Below are positions 25,956 to 34,860 of a stretch of DNA of 45,531 nucleotides, one piece after another. How positions within the stretch are numbered: position 1 is the stretch's first letter; each line of letters begins with the position of its first letter. The notes below the pieces were generated by a model. That model did not search any database, had not been told where the DNA came from, and was given only the letters and a program-made list of their open reading frames with translations. The translations under genes were made by a program, and so were the position numbers. This DNA is from Halanaerobiales bacterium (GTDB lineage Bacteria > Bacillota > Halanaerobiia > Halanaerobiales > DTU029). The stretch lies in contig JAKSCG010000197.1 of NCBI GenBank assembly GCA_022360715.1, positions 1 through 45,531 on the forward strand, given 5' to 3'.

Positions 25956-25979
25956 CTCAACAAAAAGGAGGAATTTACG

Positions 25980-26303
25980 TTGCCAGGTGTAGTAATTCAA
26001 GGTGGGCATAAATCCCACAAAAGAATTCCGATCTGTAATTGTTGTGTGATTGGATTAGAAAAACAAATTAGAAAAAACTTTGAACCAGGTGATACGATCG
26101 GGGTAACCTTTATTGGTGACCAGGTAGCTTTTATCTTTGTCGGGATCTTTGTTGATGTTTGTAATGCCGTATTAATCGTTGACGACATTTTTGTTGAAGA
26201 TACAACCAGCTACCTTCCGCTATGTGATATTGCCAGTGTGGAAAAAGGAATTAGTCTTGACCAACATGTTAGCCCGATTACAATTGCTTTAGATGAAGAA
26301 TAA
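25980..26303 (+). CDS. Hypothetical 107-residue protein, possible Sm/SH3-like barrel
   Basis: Starts at TTG 25980 with AAGGAGG eight bases upstream, so it is a real gene. I do not recognise the family. Residues 1-35 include a CNCC cysteine cluster at 19-22; 36-90 alternate in short strands: GDTIGVTFIGD, QVAFIFVGIFVDVCN, AVLIVDDIFVED, YLPLCDIASVEKG. This order (helix, then strands with a final I-x-x-V-E) is reminiscent of Sm-like or SH3 barrels, which is only a suggestion. No signal peptide; the hydrophobic part looks like buried strands rather than membrane. Monocistronic, between two minus-strand genes. Confidence 0.75.
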   Translation: MPGVVIQGGHKSHKRIPICNCCVIGLEKQIRKNFEPGDTIGVTFIGDQVAFIFVGIFVDVCNAVLIVDDIFVEDTTSYLPLCDIASVEKGISLDQHVSPITIALDEE

Positions 26304-26323
26304 CCGTTCTAAAAAATAAGCAA

Positions 26324-26370
26324 GGGGGCTGTTGTCAGAATGGTTTTTGCAACCGTCGGGTGACAGCCCC
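26324..26370. terminator. Hairpin between convergent genes, likely terminator
   Basis: GGGGCTGT (26325-26332) pairs with ACAGCCCC (26363-26370), extended by CA/TG with a three-base bulge. On the minus strand the stem is followed within seven bases by TTATTTTTT, so it can end the PHP-UvrD transcript; on the plus side there is no clear T-run. Confidence 0.55.
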
Positions 26371-26383
26371 TGATCATTTCTGG

Positions 26384-29300
26384 TTAATCAAAAAGACTGA
26401 CCTGTTTGTATTGTGGTGCTTGTTTTGGTGTAAAAGCCTTTTCTTGGAGCAATTGCCCTGCTGATAAATCGGTAATAAAACGGGATGGGGTCCGCGAGGT
26501 CAGCAGGATAAGCTCATCCTGCGCCCTGGTCAGTCCGACATAGAAAAGTCTCCTTTCCTCGTCCGGATCAAAGTCAGCCTTGTTACTCTTCAAAGGAATC
26601 ACCCCTTCGTTGACACCGCAAATAAATACTACCGGAAATTCAAGACCTTTGGCCGCATGGATAGTCATTAAAGAAAGGGCATCTGAAGAATAAACTTTGC
26701 TACTGCTGCGGACCAGATCACTCTCCCGACCCAATAAGAGGTTTTGCACAAAGGACGACATCCGCTGATGAAGCACCGCGGTATTTAACAGCAATTCCAT
26801 ACACCTGATCCCGGACAGCTTATTGTCCTTGATCCAGCACTCAATAATTGTGGCTGGTTTTTCTTTTTTGATCATTGCTTGATATTGTTGTAACATTTTA
26901 ATTAAACCGGCCGCTTGAGCCGAGCCAGTTGACTCCAACTCAGTCTTTTCGATAATCTTGAGCAGTGCTGAGACCTTTTTGGTCCCGGCCAGATAGCTTT
27001 CCAGGATTGTCTGGAGCCGGTCCGGTGAAGCGATATTTTCCGCTTTGAACCAAAACATTAAAGCGGCCAGATCAGCAGGATTAAGCAAAAACCTGAAAAA
27101 AGCCATTGTTTTTCGGACCAAGTGCTCGGCAAGGAACTCGTCCCGGCCGGCAACAACATACTGAATACCCTCCTGTAAAAAACACTGTTCCAACATAGCA
27201 GCCTGACGATTGGTCCGATATAAGACAGCTATGTCGGAAAAACCCCTGAGGTGTTTTGTCGGCGATTTCTTGCGGCCTGGTCCGGACATTCGCTGGGTAT
27301 CAAGCATATCGATCCCCCCGACCATCCGGTTTATTTCCTTGGTAACAAACAACGCCTCGGCAAATTCACCTTTGGTCTCAATCAGACGAACTCTGGCTCC
27401 GTTTTCCCTGGTCGGTTCAAGGCAACTGCTTTTTCCCCCGCCGGCTTTCCTGACGATTAGCTCCCGGGCACAGGTGATGATCTGTGGTGTGGAGCGATAA
27501 TGCCGGGTTAACTCGATCTTTTTAAGCCCGGGGAAACTTGCTTTAAACCGATCAAAATAACGGTAATCGGAACCCCGGAACCCATAAATCGCCTGGTCCG
27601 GATCACCGATAATAAAAATACTCTCACTTTTCCTACCCCATTCTTTGATCAAACGGTATTGGATCTCATTAATATCCTGAAATTCATCAACCAACAGGTA
27701 TGAGAAAGCGTCTTCCCGTCGCTGGTCAAAGTGAGCTCCCGTCTGTTCGTTCTCGAACTGCGCCAGCACTTCCCGCAGGATATCGTCAAAATCCATTACA
27801 CCGTACCGTTGAAGTTGAGCACAGTATAAATCATAGATAATCGACGGAAATTCAACGCTTTTCTGCTCTTCCGGCACAGCCGACCCGTTTTTAAGAAGCG
27901 AGATCCTGCGGAGCGCATCATGTGGAGAGACCTTCAATTTTAGCTTTTTAATAATATCTTCAATAATTGTCAGGGCATTATACTGATCAATAATCGCTAT
28001 TTTTTCTTTACCCATCCATTGTGACAATATTTGCAGAGAGATCGAATGAAATGTCCCGATCGTCATCTTCCCTGCTGTCCGTTTGTTCCCGAACTGTTTC
28101 TCCAGACGGCTGCGCATCTCTCCGGCCGCTTTATTGGTAAAGGTAACGGCGGCGATCCGGGTGGGAGGGATTCTGCATCTTTCCACCAGGTAAACAATAC
28201 GGGAGACCAGTGTTTTGGTTTTTCCGGTTCCCGGCCCGGCAATTACGGTAATAACCGGGTCAGAGGAGGAAACAGCTTCCCACTGCTCCCGGTTTAACCC
28301 ATAGGGGTGGTTGGGGTGAGTCGTTTTACGCGGCTCCGTACCGGCACCCGGCGCCCCAGGACCGGCCACAGTTACTGCCCGAACGTCTTGCGCGGGCGGA
28401 CTCTCTTTCTCCGCAGTTCTGGAACGACAGTTAATATAATTGCTTTGCTGATTAAAAAAGCATAACTGACCGGAGAGCATATTTATTTCCCGTTTGTCCA
28501 GTATTTTTACACTACCATATTCGCCGTCAAACCCCGGTCTAATCTCCAGTTGACCGGAGCGCAGGCGGCGGATTCCTTCAGCTATTGCCGGGCCGGCCAC
28601 CAATCTAATATCGTCCAACCCGGCCTCACGGAGGATAAACAACTCTGGGCCAAGGTTTAGGAGCAGGTCATCATATTTCTCTTTTACCTTCATACTGGCC
28701 GTAGTATAACCCATTGAAGCGGCGATCACCTCATTAAAGGGAACCAGGCTTTCAAAAGGCCGGGCGAACGGAGAGACAAACCCCTCTTCCCGGTCGGCCA
28801 GCTCTTCCACCCGGTGCAGTACCCCGACTGTAATCCGGCCCCCGCAGACCGGACAGATCCCGTCGGCTGCTTTTGTCTCGGCCGGCTTCCAGCATACTTT
28901 ACAGGCCCGGTGGCCGTCATAGTGATATTTGCCCTTCTCCGGAAAAAACTCTATTGTCCCGTAGAACTCCTTGGTCTTACGCTCTTTTAAGGCTTTCAAG
29001 ATCGCCGGATAAGCAAGTTCGGTAGCAAAGATATTTGCTTCTCGGCCCAGATTGGCCGGAGAATGCGCGTCTGAGTTGGAAACCAGCACAAAGTCATCCA
29101 ACGCGGAAAGACGCCAGTTCATCGGAGGATCTGAGGAAAGGCCGGTCTCCAGGGCATAGATATGGGAGGTAAGATCTTCAAAACACTCTGTGATCTCGTC
29201 AAAACCGGAATAGGCCCCGTACAGGGAGAAATGGGGAGTCCAGATGTGCGCCGGGATAAAGATCGCTTCCGGACAAAGCTCCAGGACTATTTCCAGTAAA

Positions 29301-29725
29301 TCCTTACTGTCCAGTCCCAAGATCGGTCGGCCGTCCGAATGCAAGTTGCCGATCGCCTCAAGCCGGAGTGATACGGACTCAGCCAGTTCAAGACTGGGTA
29401 AGAGGATCAGGTTGTGAACCTTTCTCACCTTGCCGTTCTTTTTATAGATTGAGCTAATCTCACTGGAAATAATGAAATGGGGTCGGCGCTCGCTCCCGCT
29501 CAAATGATCCTCTTGCCGAAAATCATCCTTTAAACGATAAAGGCCGTCACCGGAAGGGACCAGCTTGGCTTTTAATTCCTCCCGCCAGGCCGGATGAGTA
29601 AAATCGCCGGTACCGATCAGATCAAGCCCTTTACGCCGCGCCCAAAAATCAAGGACTTCCGGGACACAATCCTTGCTGGTCGCCCTGGAGTATTTAGAAT
29701 GAATATGCAAATCAGCTATAAACAT
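26384..29725 (-). CDS. PHP domain / UvrD-type helicase fusion protein
   Basis: 1113 residues from ATG 29725 (AGGTG six bases upstream; a GTG at 29758 is a weaker start). Residues 1-235 are a PHP-type metal-dependent domain (ADLHIHSKYSR, GDFTHP, SNSDAHSPANLG), as in the TIGR00375 family. A zinc ribbon with CKVC and CPVC is near 275-294. A linker (about 430-475) rich in small residues leads to a superfamily 1 helicase: Walker A IAGPGTGKTKT near 495-505, VDEFQDINE, GDPDQAIYGFRGS, LTRHYRSTPQII, MTIHAAKGLEFPVV and RRLFYVGLTRAQDEL. All helicase motifs are intact. It may process DNA ends or repair intermediates; the substrate of the PHP part is unknown. Confidence 0.92.
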   Translation of the reverse strand: MFIADLHIHSKYSRATSKDCVPEVLDFWARRKGLDLIGTGDFTHPAWREELKAKLVPSGDGLYRLKDDFRQEDHLSGSERRPHFIISSEISSIYKKNGKVRKVHNLILLPSLELAESVSLRLEAIGNLHSDGRPILGLDSKDLLEIVLELCPEAIFIPAHIWTPHFSLYGAYSGFDEITECFEDLTSHIYALETGLSSDPPMNWRLSALDDFVLVSNSDAHSPANLGREANIFATELAYPAILKALKERKTKEFYGTIEFFPEKGKYHYDGHRACKVCWKPAETKAADGICPVCGGRITVGVLHRVEELADREEGFVSPFARPFESLVPFNEVIAASMGYTTASMKVKEKYDDLLLNLGPELFILREAGLDDIRLVAGPAIAEGIRRLRSGQLEIRPGFDGEYGSVKILDKREINMLSGQLCFFNQQSNYINCRSRTAEKESPPAQDVRAVTVAGPGAPGAGTEPRKTTHPNHPYGLNREQWEAVSSSDPVITVIAGPGTGKTKTLVSRIVYLVERCRIPPTRIAAVTFTNKAAGEMRSRLEKQFGNKRTAGKMTIGTFHSISLQILSQWMGKEKIAIIDQYNALTIIEDIIKKLKLKVSPHDALRRISLLKNGSAVPEEQKSVEFPSIIYDLYCAQLQRYGVMDFDDILREVLAQFENEQTGAHFDQRREDAFSYLLVDEFQDINEIQYRLIKEWGRKSESIFIIGDPDQAIYGFRGSDYRYFDRFKASFPGLKKIELTRHYRSTPQIITCARELIVRKAGGGKSSCLEPTRENGARVRLIETKGEFAEALFVTKEINRMVGGIDMLDTQRMSGPGRKKSPTKHLRGFSDIAVLYRTNRQAAMLEQCFLQEGIQYVVAGRDEFLAEHLVRKTMAFFRFLLNPADLAALMFWFKAENIASPDRLQTILESYLAGTKKVSALLKIIEKTELESTGSAQAAGLIKMLQQYQAMIKKEKPATIIECWIKDNKLSGIRCMELLLNTAVLHQRMSSFVQNLLLGRESDLVRSSSKVYSSDALSLMTIHAAKGLEFPVVFICGVNEGVIPLKSNKADFDPDEERRLFYVGLTRAQDELILLTSRTPSRFITDLSAGQLLQEKAFTPKQAPQYKQVSLFD

Positions 29726-29802
29726 CTCCAACACCTGCTTTCGCTCTTTGCCGAACACTCAATTTAGTTGTAATTATGTACAAGCTCTGTTTACATTGAT
29801 CG

Positions 29803-29837
29803 AAAAAAAACCATTAGTACAATCTATAACTAATGGT
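29803..29837 (-). terminator. Terminator of the pts/nagA transcription unit
   Basis: ACCATTAGT and ACTAATGGT (29837-29810, loop of ten) followed by an unbroken run of T on the minus strand (29809-29803), about 60 bases after the ptsI stop. Confidence 0.88.
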
Positions 29838-29866
29838 ATTATACAACATTTTTTATGCTTTTTTAA
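29838..29866 (-). promoter_or_regulatory. Possible promoter of the PHP-UvrD gene at the terminator edge
   Basis: TTAAAA (29866-29861), 17 bases, TATAAT (29843-29838) on the minus strand. Initiation near 29831 would begin inside the upstream arm of the terminator, so the hairpin could not form fully in this transcript. Confidence 0.45.
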
Positions 29867-29899
29867 TCTTTTACCGCTATTTTTTCCATAAAAATTGAC

Positions 29900-31627
29900 T
29901 TACTTTTTACTTATTTTTTGTAGATACTCTTTTATTTGAGCGGTATTTTTCAGTTTCAGGGTTTGCTCGGTTATCTTTTTTGCTTCCTCTCTGGTCCATT
30001 TAGTTAATTCTGCTTTTATTCTCAAGATTGAGCCGGCATTCATACTAAACTCATCAAGGCCGGCCCCCAATAAAAAGGGGAGTATGAGTTGATCAGCCGA
30101 TGCTTCTCCACACATTCCCACCCAGATTCCCTGCTGGTGTGCTTGCTCAATAGTCCTTTTGATTAAACGAAGTACGGCCGGATGATAGGCTTGATGCAGA
30201 TTAGCTATTTTTTCATTGCTTCGATCAACGGCAATAGTATACTGTATTAGATCATTAGTGCCAATACTAAAAAAATCAACCTCTTGGGCCAGGGCATCTG
30301 CAATAACGGCGGCGGCCGGAGTCTCAATCATAATTCCTACCTCTAAATTACGCTCAAACTCTTTACCTTCGACCTCCAACTCGGTCCGACACGCTTGCAA
30401 AACACGGTTGGCCTCTTTTATTTCTTCAACAGATGAGATCATCGGATACATCAATTTAATGTTTCCATATTGATTAGCCCGTAATATGGCTTTTAGCTGG
30501 GATTTAAAAATTTTTGGTTGATCCAGACTCATCCGAATGGCCCGATAGCCTAAAAAAGGATTCATCTCTTCCAGCTGCTCTAAATAAGCCAGTTGTTTAT
30601 CCCCACCGATATCTAAGGTCCTAATAATCACCTTTTGCTTACCCATTTTTCGGGCAACCTCACTATAAACTACAAATTGTTCATCTTCAGTCGGTAATTC
30701 CTCTCTATTCATATAAAGGAATTCGGTTCGGAATAAGCCAATACCTTCACCGCCATTATTTAATATTAATTCCACCTCAGCCGCGGTCCCGATATTACCG
30801 GCCACTTCGACTCTTTCTCCGTCGCGGGTGACCGCTTTTTTATTGATAAACTGTTTCAGCCTGCTTTGTTGCTCCTTAAGTTCTGCTAATTTCTGCCGGT
30901 AATCTTTAATTAACTGCTGAACAGGATTTAAAAAAACCAGGCCTTTATTACCATCAATAATTACATTACTTCCCTCCAGATCGTCAATAATTAAATCAGT
31001 GCCGATCCCCACTACAGCAGGAATTCCCAGCGAACGAGCTATAATTGATGAATGTGAAGTCATTGAACCTTCACCGCTTATAATGCCCAGCACCTGAGTA
31101 GAGTCCAATTGTGTCGTATCTGAGGGCGTCAAATTACGAGCCCAAATAATTCCTTTTTGAGCAGGTTTGCGGGCTATCTTTTTTTTGTTCTGTAAAATAC
31201 TGATAATCCTTGCTCCGACATCCTTAATATCCGCTTCTCGCCCACGCATATATGCACTTGTTAGCTGGGCAAAGAGCCGGACATAATGCTCAACCATCTG
31301 TTGTACAGCAAATTCAGCATTAATTTTTTCTTCGCTAATTTGCTGTTCAATCCCGGCGATAAATTCCGGATCGGACAAAAACATTAAATGAGCTTGAAAA
31401 ATTTCAGCATTTTTTTCTCCCATTTTTTCGGCAGTAGTTTCCTTAAGGGCTGTTAATTCCTGCTCGGCCTGGGCCAAAGCATGATTAAGCCGATCAAGTT
31501 CACCGTTTATATCGGCTACTGCTTTTTTTTCGACCAAAGTTTCTGCTTCTTTTTTTACAAAGACCCTTCCGATGGCAATCCCCGGTGCGGCTGCTATACC
31601 TTTAATTAATTTGTTCTGCCCGGTCAT
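29900..31627 (-). CDS. ptsI: PTS Enzyme I (phosphoenolpyruvate-protein phosphotransferase)
   Basis: 575 residues, standard length. It takes phosphate from phosphoenolpyruvate and passes it to HPr. The phospho-histidine is in GEGSMTSHSSIIARSLGIP near 183-201; the PEP-binding barrel shows GIGLFRTEFLYM, the metal/PEP site FFSIGTNDLIQYT near 447-459, and the catalytic cysteine in GMCGEASAD near 496-504. It overlaps the HPr gene by four bases (ATGA). Intact. Confidence 0.97.
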   Translation of the reverse strand: MTGQNKLIKGIAAAPGIAIGRVFVKKEAETLVEKKAVADINGELDRLNHALAQAEQELTALKETTAEKMGEKNAEIFQAHLMFLSDPEFIAGIEQQISEEKINAEFAVQQMVEHYVRLFAQLTSAYMRGREADIKDVGARIISILQNKKKIARKPAQKGIIWARNLTPSDTTQLDSTQVLGIISGEGSMTSHSSIIARSLGIPAVVGIGTDLIIDDLEGSNVIIDGNKGLVFLNPVQQLIKDYRQKLAELKEQQSRLKQFINKKAVTRDGERVEVAGNIGTAAEVELILNNGGEGIGLFRTEFLYMNREELPTEDEQFVVYSEVARKMGKQKVIIRTLDIGGDKQLAYLEQLEEMNPFLGYRAIRMSLDQPKIFKSQLKAILRANQYGNIKLMYPMISSVEEIKEANRVLQACRTELEVEGKEFERNLEVGIMIETPAAAVIADALAQEVDFFSIGTNDLIQYTIAVDRSNEKIANLHQAYHPAVLRLIKRTIEQAHQQGIWVGMCGEASADQLILPFLLGAGLDEFSMNAGSILRIKAELTKWTREEAKKITEQTLKLKNTAQIKEYLQKISKK

Positions 31628-31884
31628 TCTGTAAGCCCCTTAATAAATGTTTTCAAATCCTGGAAAGCCCTTTCTTGATCGGTGCCTTTTACTCGCAAAG
31701 TAATTGTACTCCCTTGCGTTAAACCCAGGCTCATCAGACTGAGAATACTTTTGGCATTAATTTCTTCACCTTTATATTCAATATAAATATCGGATTTATA
31801 AGAACTGGCTTTTTCCACAAACTTAGCGGCAGGTCTAGCATGTAATCCTGTACTATTTATGATCATCAATTTTTCTTCCAGCAT
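31624..31884 (-). CDS. ptsH: PTS phosphocarrier protein HPr
   Basis: 86 residues. The Enzyme I-phosphorylated histidine is in STGLHARPA (11-19, His15) and the HPr-kinase serine is in INAKSILSLMSLG near 42-54, the serine of KSI. So it can work in both sugar transport and catabolite repression in the Firmicute manner. Lies 43 bases after nagA and overlaps ptsI. Confidence 0.96.
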   Translation of the reverse strand: MLEEKLMIINSTGLHARPAAKFVEKASSYKSDIYIEYKGEEINAKSILSLMSLGLTQGSTITLRVKGTDQERAFQDLKTFIKGLTE

Positions 31885-31927
31885 TTTCTCACCCCATTTG
31901 AGCTATATGAAGCCGTGATTATTCTTT

Positions 31928-33091
31928 CTATCCTGGATTGCTACCTAACTGTTCATATACAATTTTTCCGTCAATCATGGTAAAAACCACCTGAAAATGC
32001 TGATCAATAGCGATCAGGTCGGCCTGTTTCCCTCTTTCAATACTGCCTAGCCTCTGATCAAGAGCTAAAGTACGGGCCGGATTAATCGTCGCCATCTTGA
32101 CAGCCGAGGATAAATCGACCCCAACCTTAATTGTCATGTTTTTAACCGCATCAATTAACCGTAAAGTACTACCGGCCAGCGAGCCATTACTAATTCTTGC
32201 CACACCGTCGGCCACCTTTACGGTAAGTTCGCCCAGCAGATAATCTCCGTCTGCCAGACCTGCTGCCATCATCGCATCGGTAACCAAACAGATATCATTG
32301 ATATTCCGACAACGTAGTAAGACCTGAATGGCGGGGATACTGACGTGAATTAAATCGGCAATTAACTCAGCCTGAATCTTGTCATTATTTAATACGGCCC
32401 CCAGCATTCCAGGCTCTCGATGGTGAAAACCCCGCATCCCGTTAAAGGTGTGCACTGCTATTTCCGCCCCCGCGTTAATAGCTCTGCTTGCTTCTTGATA
32501 GGTAGCATTAGTGTGGGCTAAGGCGATCTTTATTCCCTGCCCATGTAAAAACTTGATTAAAGGCATACTGTTCTCCAGTTCCGGCGCCAAAGCAACTATT
32601 TTTATTTTACCTTGACCACAATCAATAATCTCTTCAATCTCTTCCCGGTTAATTGCTCTAATATTTTTTTCCGGATGGGCACCCTTCTGTTCTGCCGATA
32701 TATATGGCCCCTCCAAATATGAGCCTAAGATCCGGGCCCCTGCAGTCCCTCGTTCAATCGCTTTTGCCACATTGGCTACAGCTTTTTTAAGCCTGTTTAG
32801 GGGGGCTGTTACTGTCGTCGGAAGAAAGGAAGTCACCCCCTGGGCAGCTTTATAACCGGCGATAGCGTTTAAAGCTTCATCGGTAGCATCCATTGTATCA
32901 TTACCGATTGCTCCGTGAACATGCAGATCGATTAAACCGGGTAAAACAGTATAATCACTAAGATCAATGATATTTTTGACCCCGCTAATCTTTAAGGCTA
33001 TATCTTTAATCTGATCATCGGCGATTAAAATATAATACCCTTCCCTATAATCCGGCGTATATAGCTTATTGGTTTTAATTAATTTTTCCAT
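31928..33091 (-). CDS. nagA: N-acetylglucosamine-6-phosphate deacetylase
   Basis: 387 residues from ATG 33091, spaced five bases from AGGTGG; an in-frame GTG at 33100 overlaps that site. An amidohydrolase that removes acetate from N-acetylhexosamine 6-phosphate. Seen: PGLIDLHVHGAIG, GSYLEGPYIS with the metal-binding Glu, LAHTNATYQEA, HTFNGMRGFHHREPG, and CLVTDAMMAAG with the catalytic Asp. With AgaS in the same cluster, the substrate could be the galactosamine form (AgaA role) instead of or besides glucosamine. Confidence 0.93.
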   Translation of the reverse strand: MEKLIKTNKLYTPDYREGYYILIADDQIKDIALKISGVKNIIDLSDYTVLPGLIDLHVHGAIGNDTMDATDEALNAIAGYKAAQGVTSFLPTTVTAPLNRLKKAVANVAKAIERGTAGARILGSYLEGPYISAEQKGAHPEKNIRAINREEIEEIIDCGQGKIKIVALAPELENSMPLIKFLHGQGIKIALAHTNATYQEASRAINAGAEIAVHTFNGMRGFHHREPGMLGAVLNNDKIQAELIADLIHVSIPAIQVLLRCRNINDICLVTDAMMAAGLADGDYLLGELTVKVADGVARISNGSLAGSTLRLIDAVKNMTIKVGVDLSSAVKMATINPARTLALDQRLGSIERGKQADLIAIDQHFQVVFTMIDGKIVYEQLGSNPG

Positions 33092-33126
33092 CCGAACCAC
33101 CTGCCAAGCCTTCTTTTGTTAAGGAC

Positions 33127-33163
33127 AAAAATCACCAATATAGGAGTTGCCTCCTATATTGGT
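33127..33163 (-). terminator. Strong hairpin between EIIC and nagA
   Basis: ACCAATATAGGAG and CTCCTATATTGGT form a perfect 13-pair stem (33163-33134, loop GCAA on the minus strand), then GATTTTTG. No promoter is visible between it and nagA, so it probably acts as a leaky terminator. The plus side also has a T-run. Confidence 0.85.
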
Positions 33164-33170
33164 CTCTTTT

Positions 33171-34541
33171 TTACTGTTCTAATTGATAGTTCTCATTACG
33201 ATTTTTAAATCTAATGCAGAGGAAGACAAAGATCGCCAGAAAGACGAGCAATCCAATCACCGGAAAACCGGTACTAAAGGATAATTTGATTAAACTCAAT
33301 ACCGCTATCCCGTCCGAGACCAGATAAGCCACCCCTTGAACACCGTATTCGGCCAAATTGTAGAGGGGATAAAACAGAGCTACCGGAATTGTCAGGAACA
33401 ATCCATAGACAAAGCCCGCAATCATCGAACCTCTCCGGCCGCCCAGTGCATTACCAAAGATACCTGCCATACCGCCGGTAAAGAATCCTCCAATAATCGA
33501 AGGCAAGGGAATTACTGTCCCAAAAAAGCTGGAAACAAAGAGACCGACCAGCATACCCGGAATGGCAAAGATAAAACCTAACATCAGTGACTTGGGAGCA
33601 TAAGAGAAGAATACCGGCACATCTAAGGCTGGCCTGGCCCCAGGCACAATTTTCATGCCGATTCCTTTAAATGCCGGGATAATCTCTCCCAAAAATAATC
33701 TTACTCCCTGCAGGAGGATCAGGACACCGGCCGCAAAGCCAAGTCCTTTTAAAATACTATAGACAATAAAGTTAGTCTCACCGGCATATTTAGCCATCGT
33801 CTCTGCCCCGGTAAATATGGCCGTAATCAAGTAGATAATCAACATTACCAGTGAGACAGAAATAGCCGTATCTTTAAAGAAAGACAATCCTTCCGGCAGT
33901 TCCATATCTTCCGCATCTTTCGCGGAGTTACCAAAGATTTTACCGACATAGGCTGAAGCAACTACCCCGATAGTGGTCAGATGCCCATAAGCAATTTTAT
34001 CATTACCGGTAATTTTCCGAACAATCGGCTGAGCTATTGCCGGTAATAAGAGCAGGACACAGCCCTGAATAAATGAACCATAGATTATGGTGTTTAATTC
34101 TGATACACCTAAATCATAAAACGCCCAGGCCAACCCACCAGCCATGATCCACATCATATGCCCGGTTAAAAAGATATACTTAAACGGAGTTATCCTGGCT
34201 AAGATAACGTTAACCAGAAAACCAATGGCCAGGATCAGCGAGGTATTTTGAGCAATCATACCAACTTTTTCCGACAAAGCCCCTACTACCGCTTCATCAA
34301 ATGGGACAACCCCGGTTAAATTAAAGGCATCAGTGAACATTTCACTAAACGGGGCCAGGTTTTCGACGATTAAACCTGCCCCGGCCGACAGGATTAAAAG
34401 CCCTAACATAGTTTTAAGCGTACCCTCAACGACTTGCGAAAAACTCTTCTTCTGGACTAATAATCCCAGTAAAGCAATTAATCCTAAAATAACCGCCGGA
34501 GTTTTAATAATACCAACAAACGCACTGATAACTTCAGTCAT
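33171..34541 (-). CDS. PTS EIIC component, ascorbate/UlaA (SgaT) family
   Basis: 456 residues with ten or so membrane helices. LLGLLVQKKSFSQVVEGTLK near 23-42, then LILSAGAGLIVENLAPF and LTGHMMWIMAGGLAWAF near 125-141, are typical of the UlaA/SgaT family. The family includes the ascorbate permease, but many Firmicute members lie with amino-sugar genes. With AgaS and NagA nearby, an N-acetylhexosamine is a more likely substrate than ascorbate; this is inference. Followed at once by a hairpin terminator. Confidence 0.92.
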   Translation of the reverse strand: MTEVISAFVGIIKTPAVILGLIALLGLLVQKKSFSQVVEGTLKTMLGLLILSAGAGLIVENLAPFSEMFTDAFNLTGVVPFDEAVVGALSEKVGMIAQNTSLILAIGFLVNVILARITPFKYIFLTGHMMWIMAGGLAWAFYDLGVSELNTIIYGSFIQGCVLLLLPAIAQPIVRKITGNDKIAYGHLTTIGVVASAYVGKIFGNSAKDAEDMELPEGLSFFKDTAISVSLVMLIIYLITAIFTGAETMAKYAGETNFIVYSILKGLGFAAGVLILLQGVRLFLGEIIPAFKGIGMKIVPGARPALDVPVFFSYAPKSLMLGFIFAIPGMLVGLFVSSFFGTVIPLPSIIGGFFTGGMAGIFGNALGGRRGSMIAGFVYGLFLTIPVALFYPLYNLAEYGVQGVAYLVSDGIAVLSLIKLSFSTGFPVIGLLVFLAIFVFLCIRFKNRNENYQLEQ

Positions 34542-34567
34542 CTTTTTTTCCTCCTTTAAAAATTAGT

Positions 34568-34834
34568 TTATTTCACAATCTCTAAAAACTTTTTCCTCAC
34601 TTCCTCTTTGTCGGTCAGGTTTTCAATAAAGATAATCTTTCCTTCAACATCACGCAAATTAGTCTCCATATCTTTCGATACAACATAAAGATCAGCCTGC
34701 TTGGCTTTGGCTGAGCCAAGATCCAGATTTTCGACTCTCCCCTTAATCCCCTCTTCTTCTAAAATCTCTTCCACGGTCATTTTCAACATTAAACTGGAAC
34801 CAACCCCCAAACCACATAAAGTAACAATATTCAT
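34568..34834 (-). CDS. PTS EIIB component, lactose/ascorbate-like
   Basis: 88 residues from ATG 34834 with AAAGGAG upstream; a longer frame to 34870 would overlap the preceding gene. The phospho-cysteine loop is in VTLCGLGVGSSLMLKM at the N-terminus (Cys7), as in UlaB/SgaB. It passes phosphate from EIIA to the sugar during transport by the adjacent EIIC. Confidence 0.9.
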   Translation of the reverse strand: MNIVTLCGLGVGSSLMLKMTVEEILEEEGIKGRVENLDLGSAKAKQADLYVVSKDMETNLRDVEGKIIFIENLTDKEEVRKKFLEIVK

Positions 34835-34860
34835 TGCTTTATCACTCCTTTCGGGCCGTA

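Noticed and set aside
28031..28920. Several open frames opposite or out of frame within the PHP-UvrD gene
   Set aside because: They are shadows of a GC-richer coding region with no ribosome binding sites or family features.
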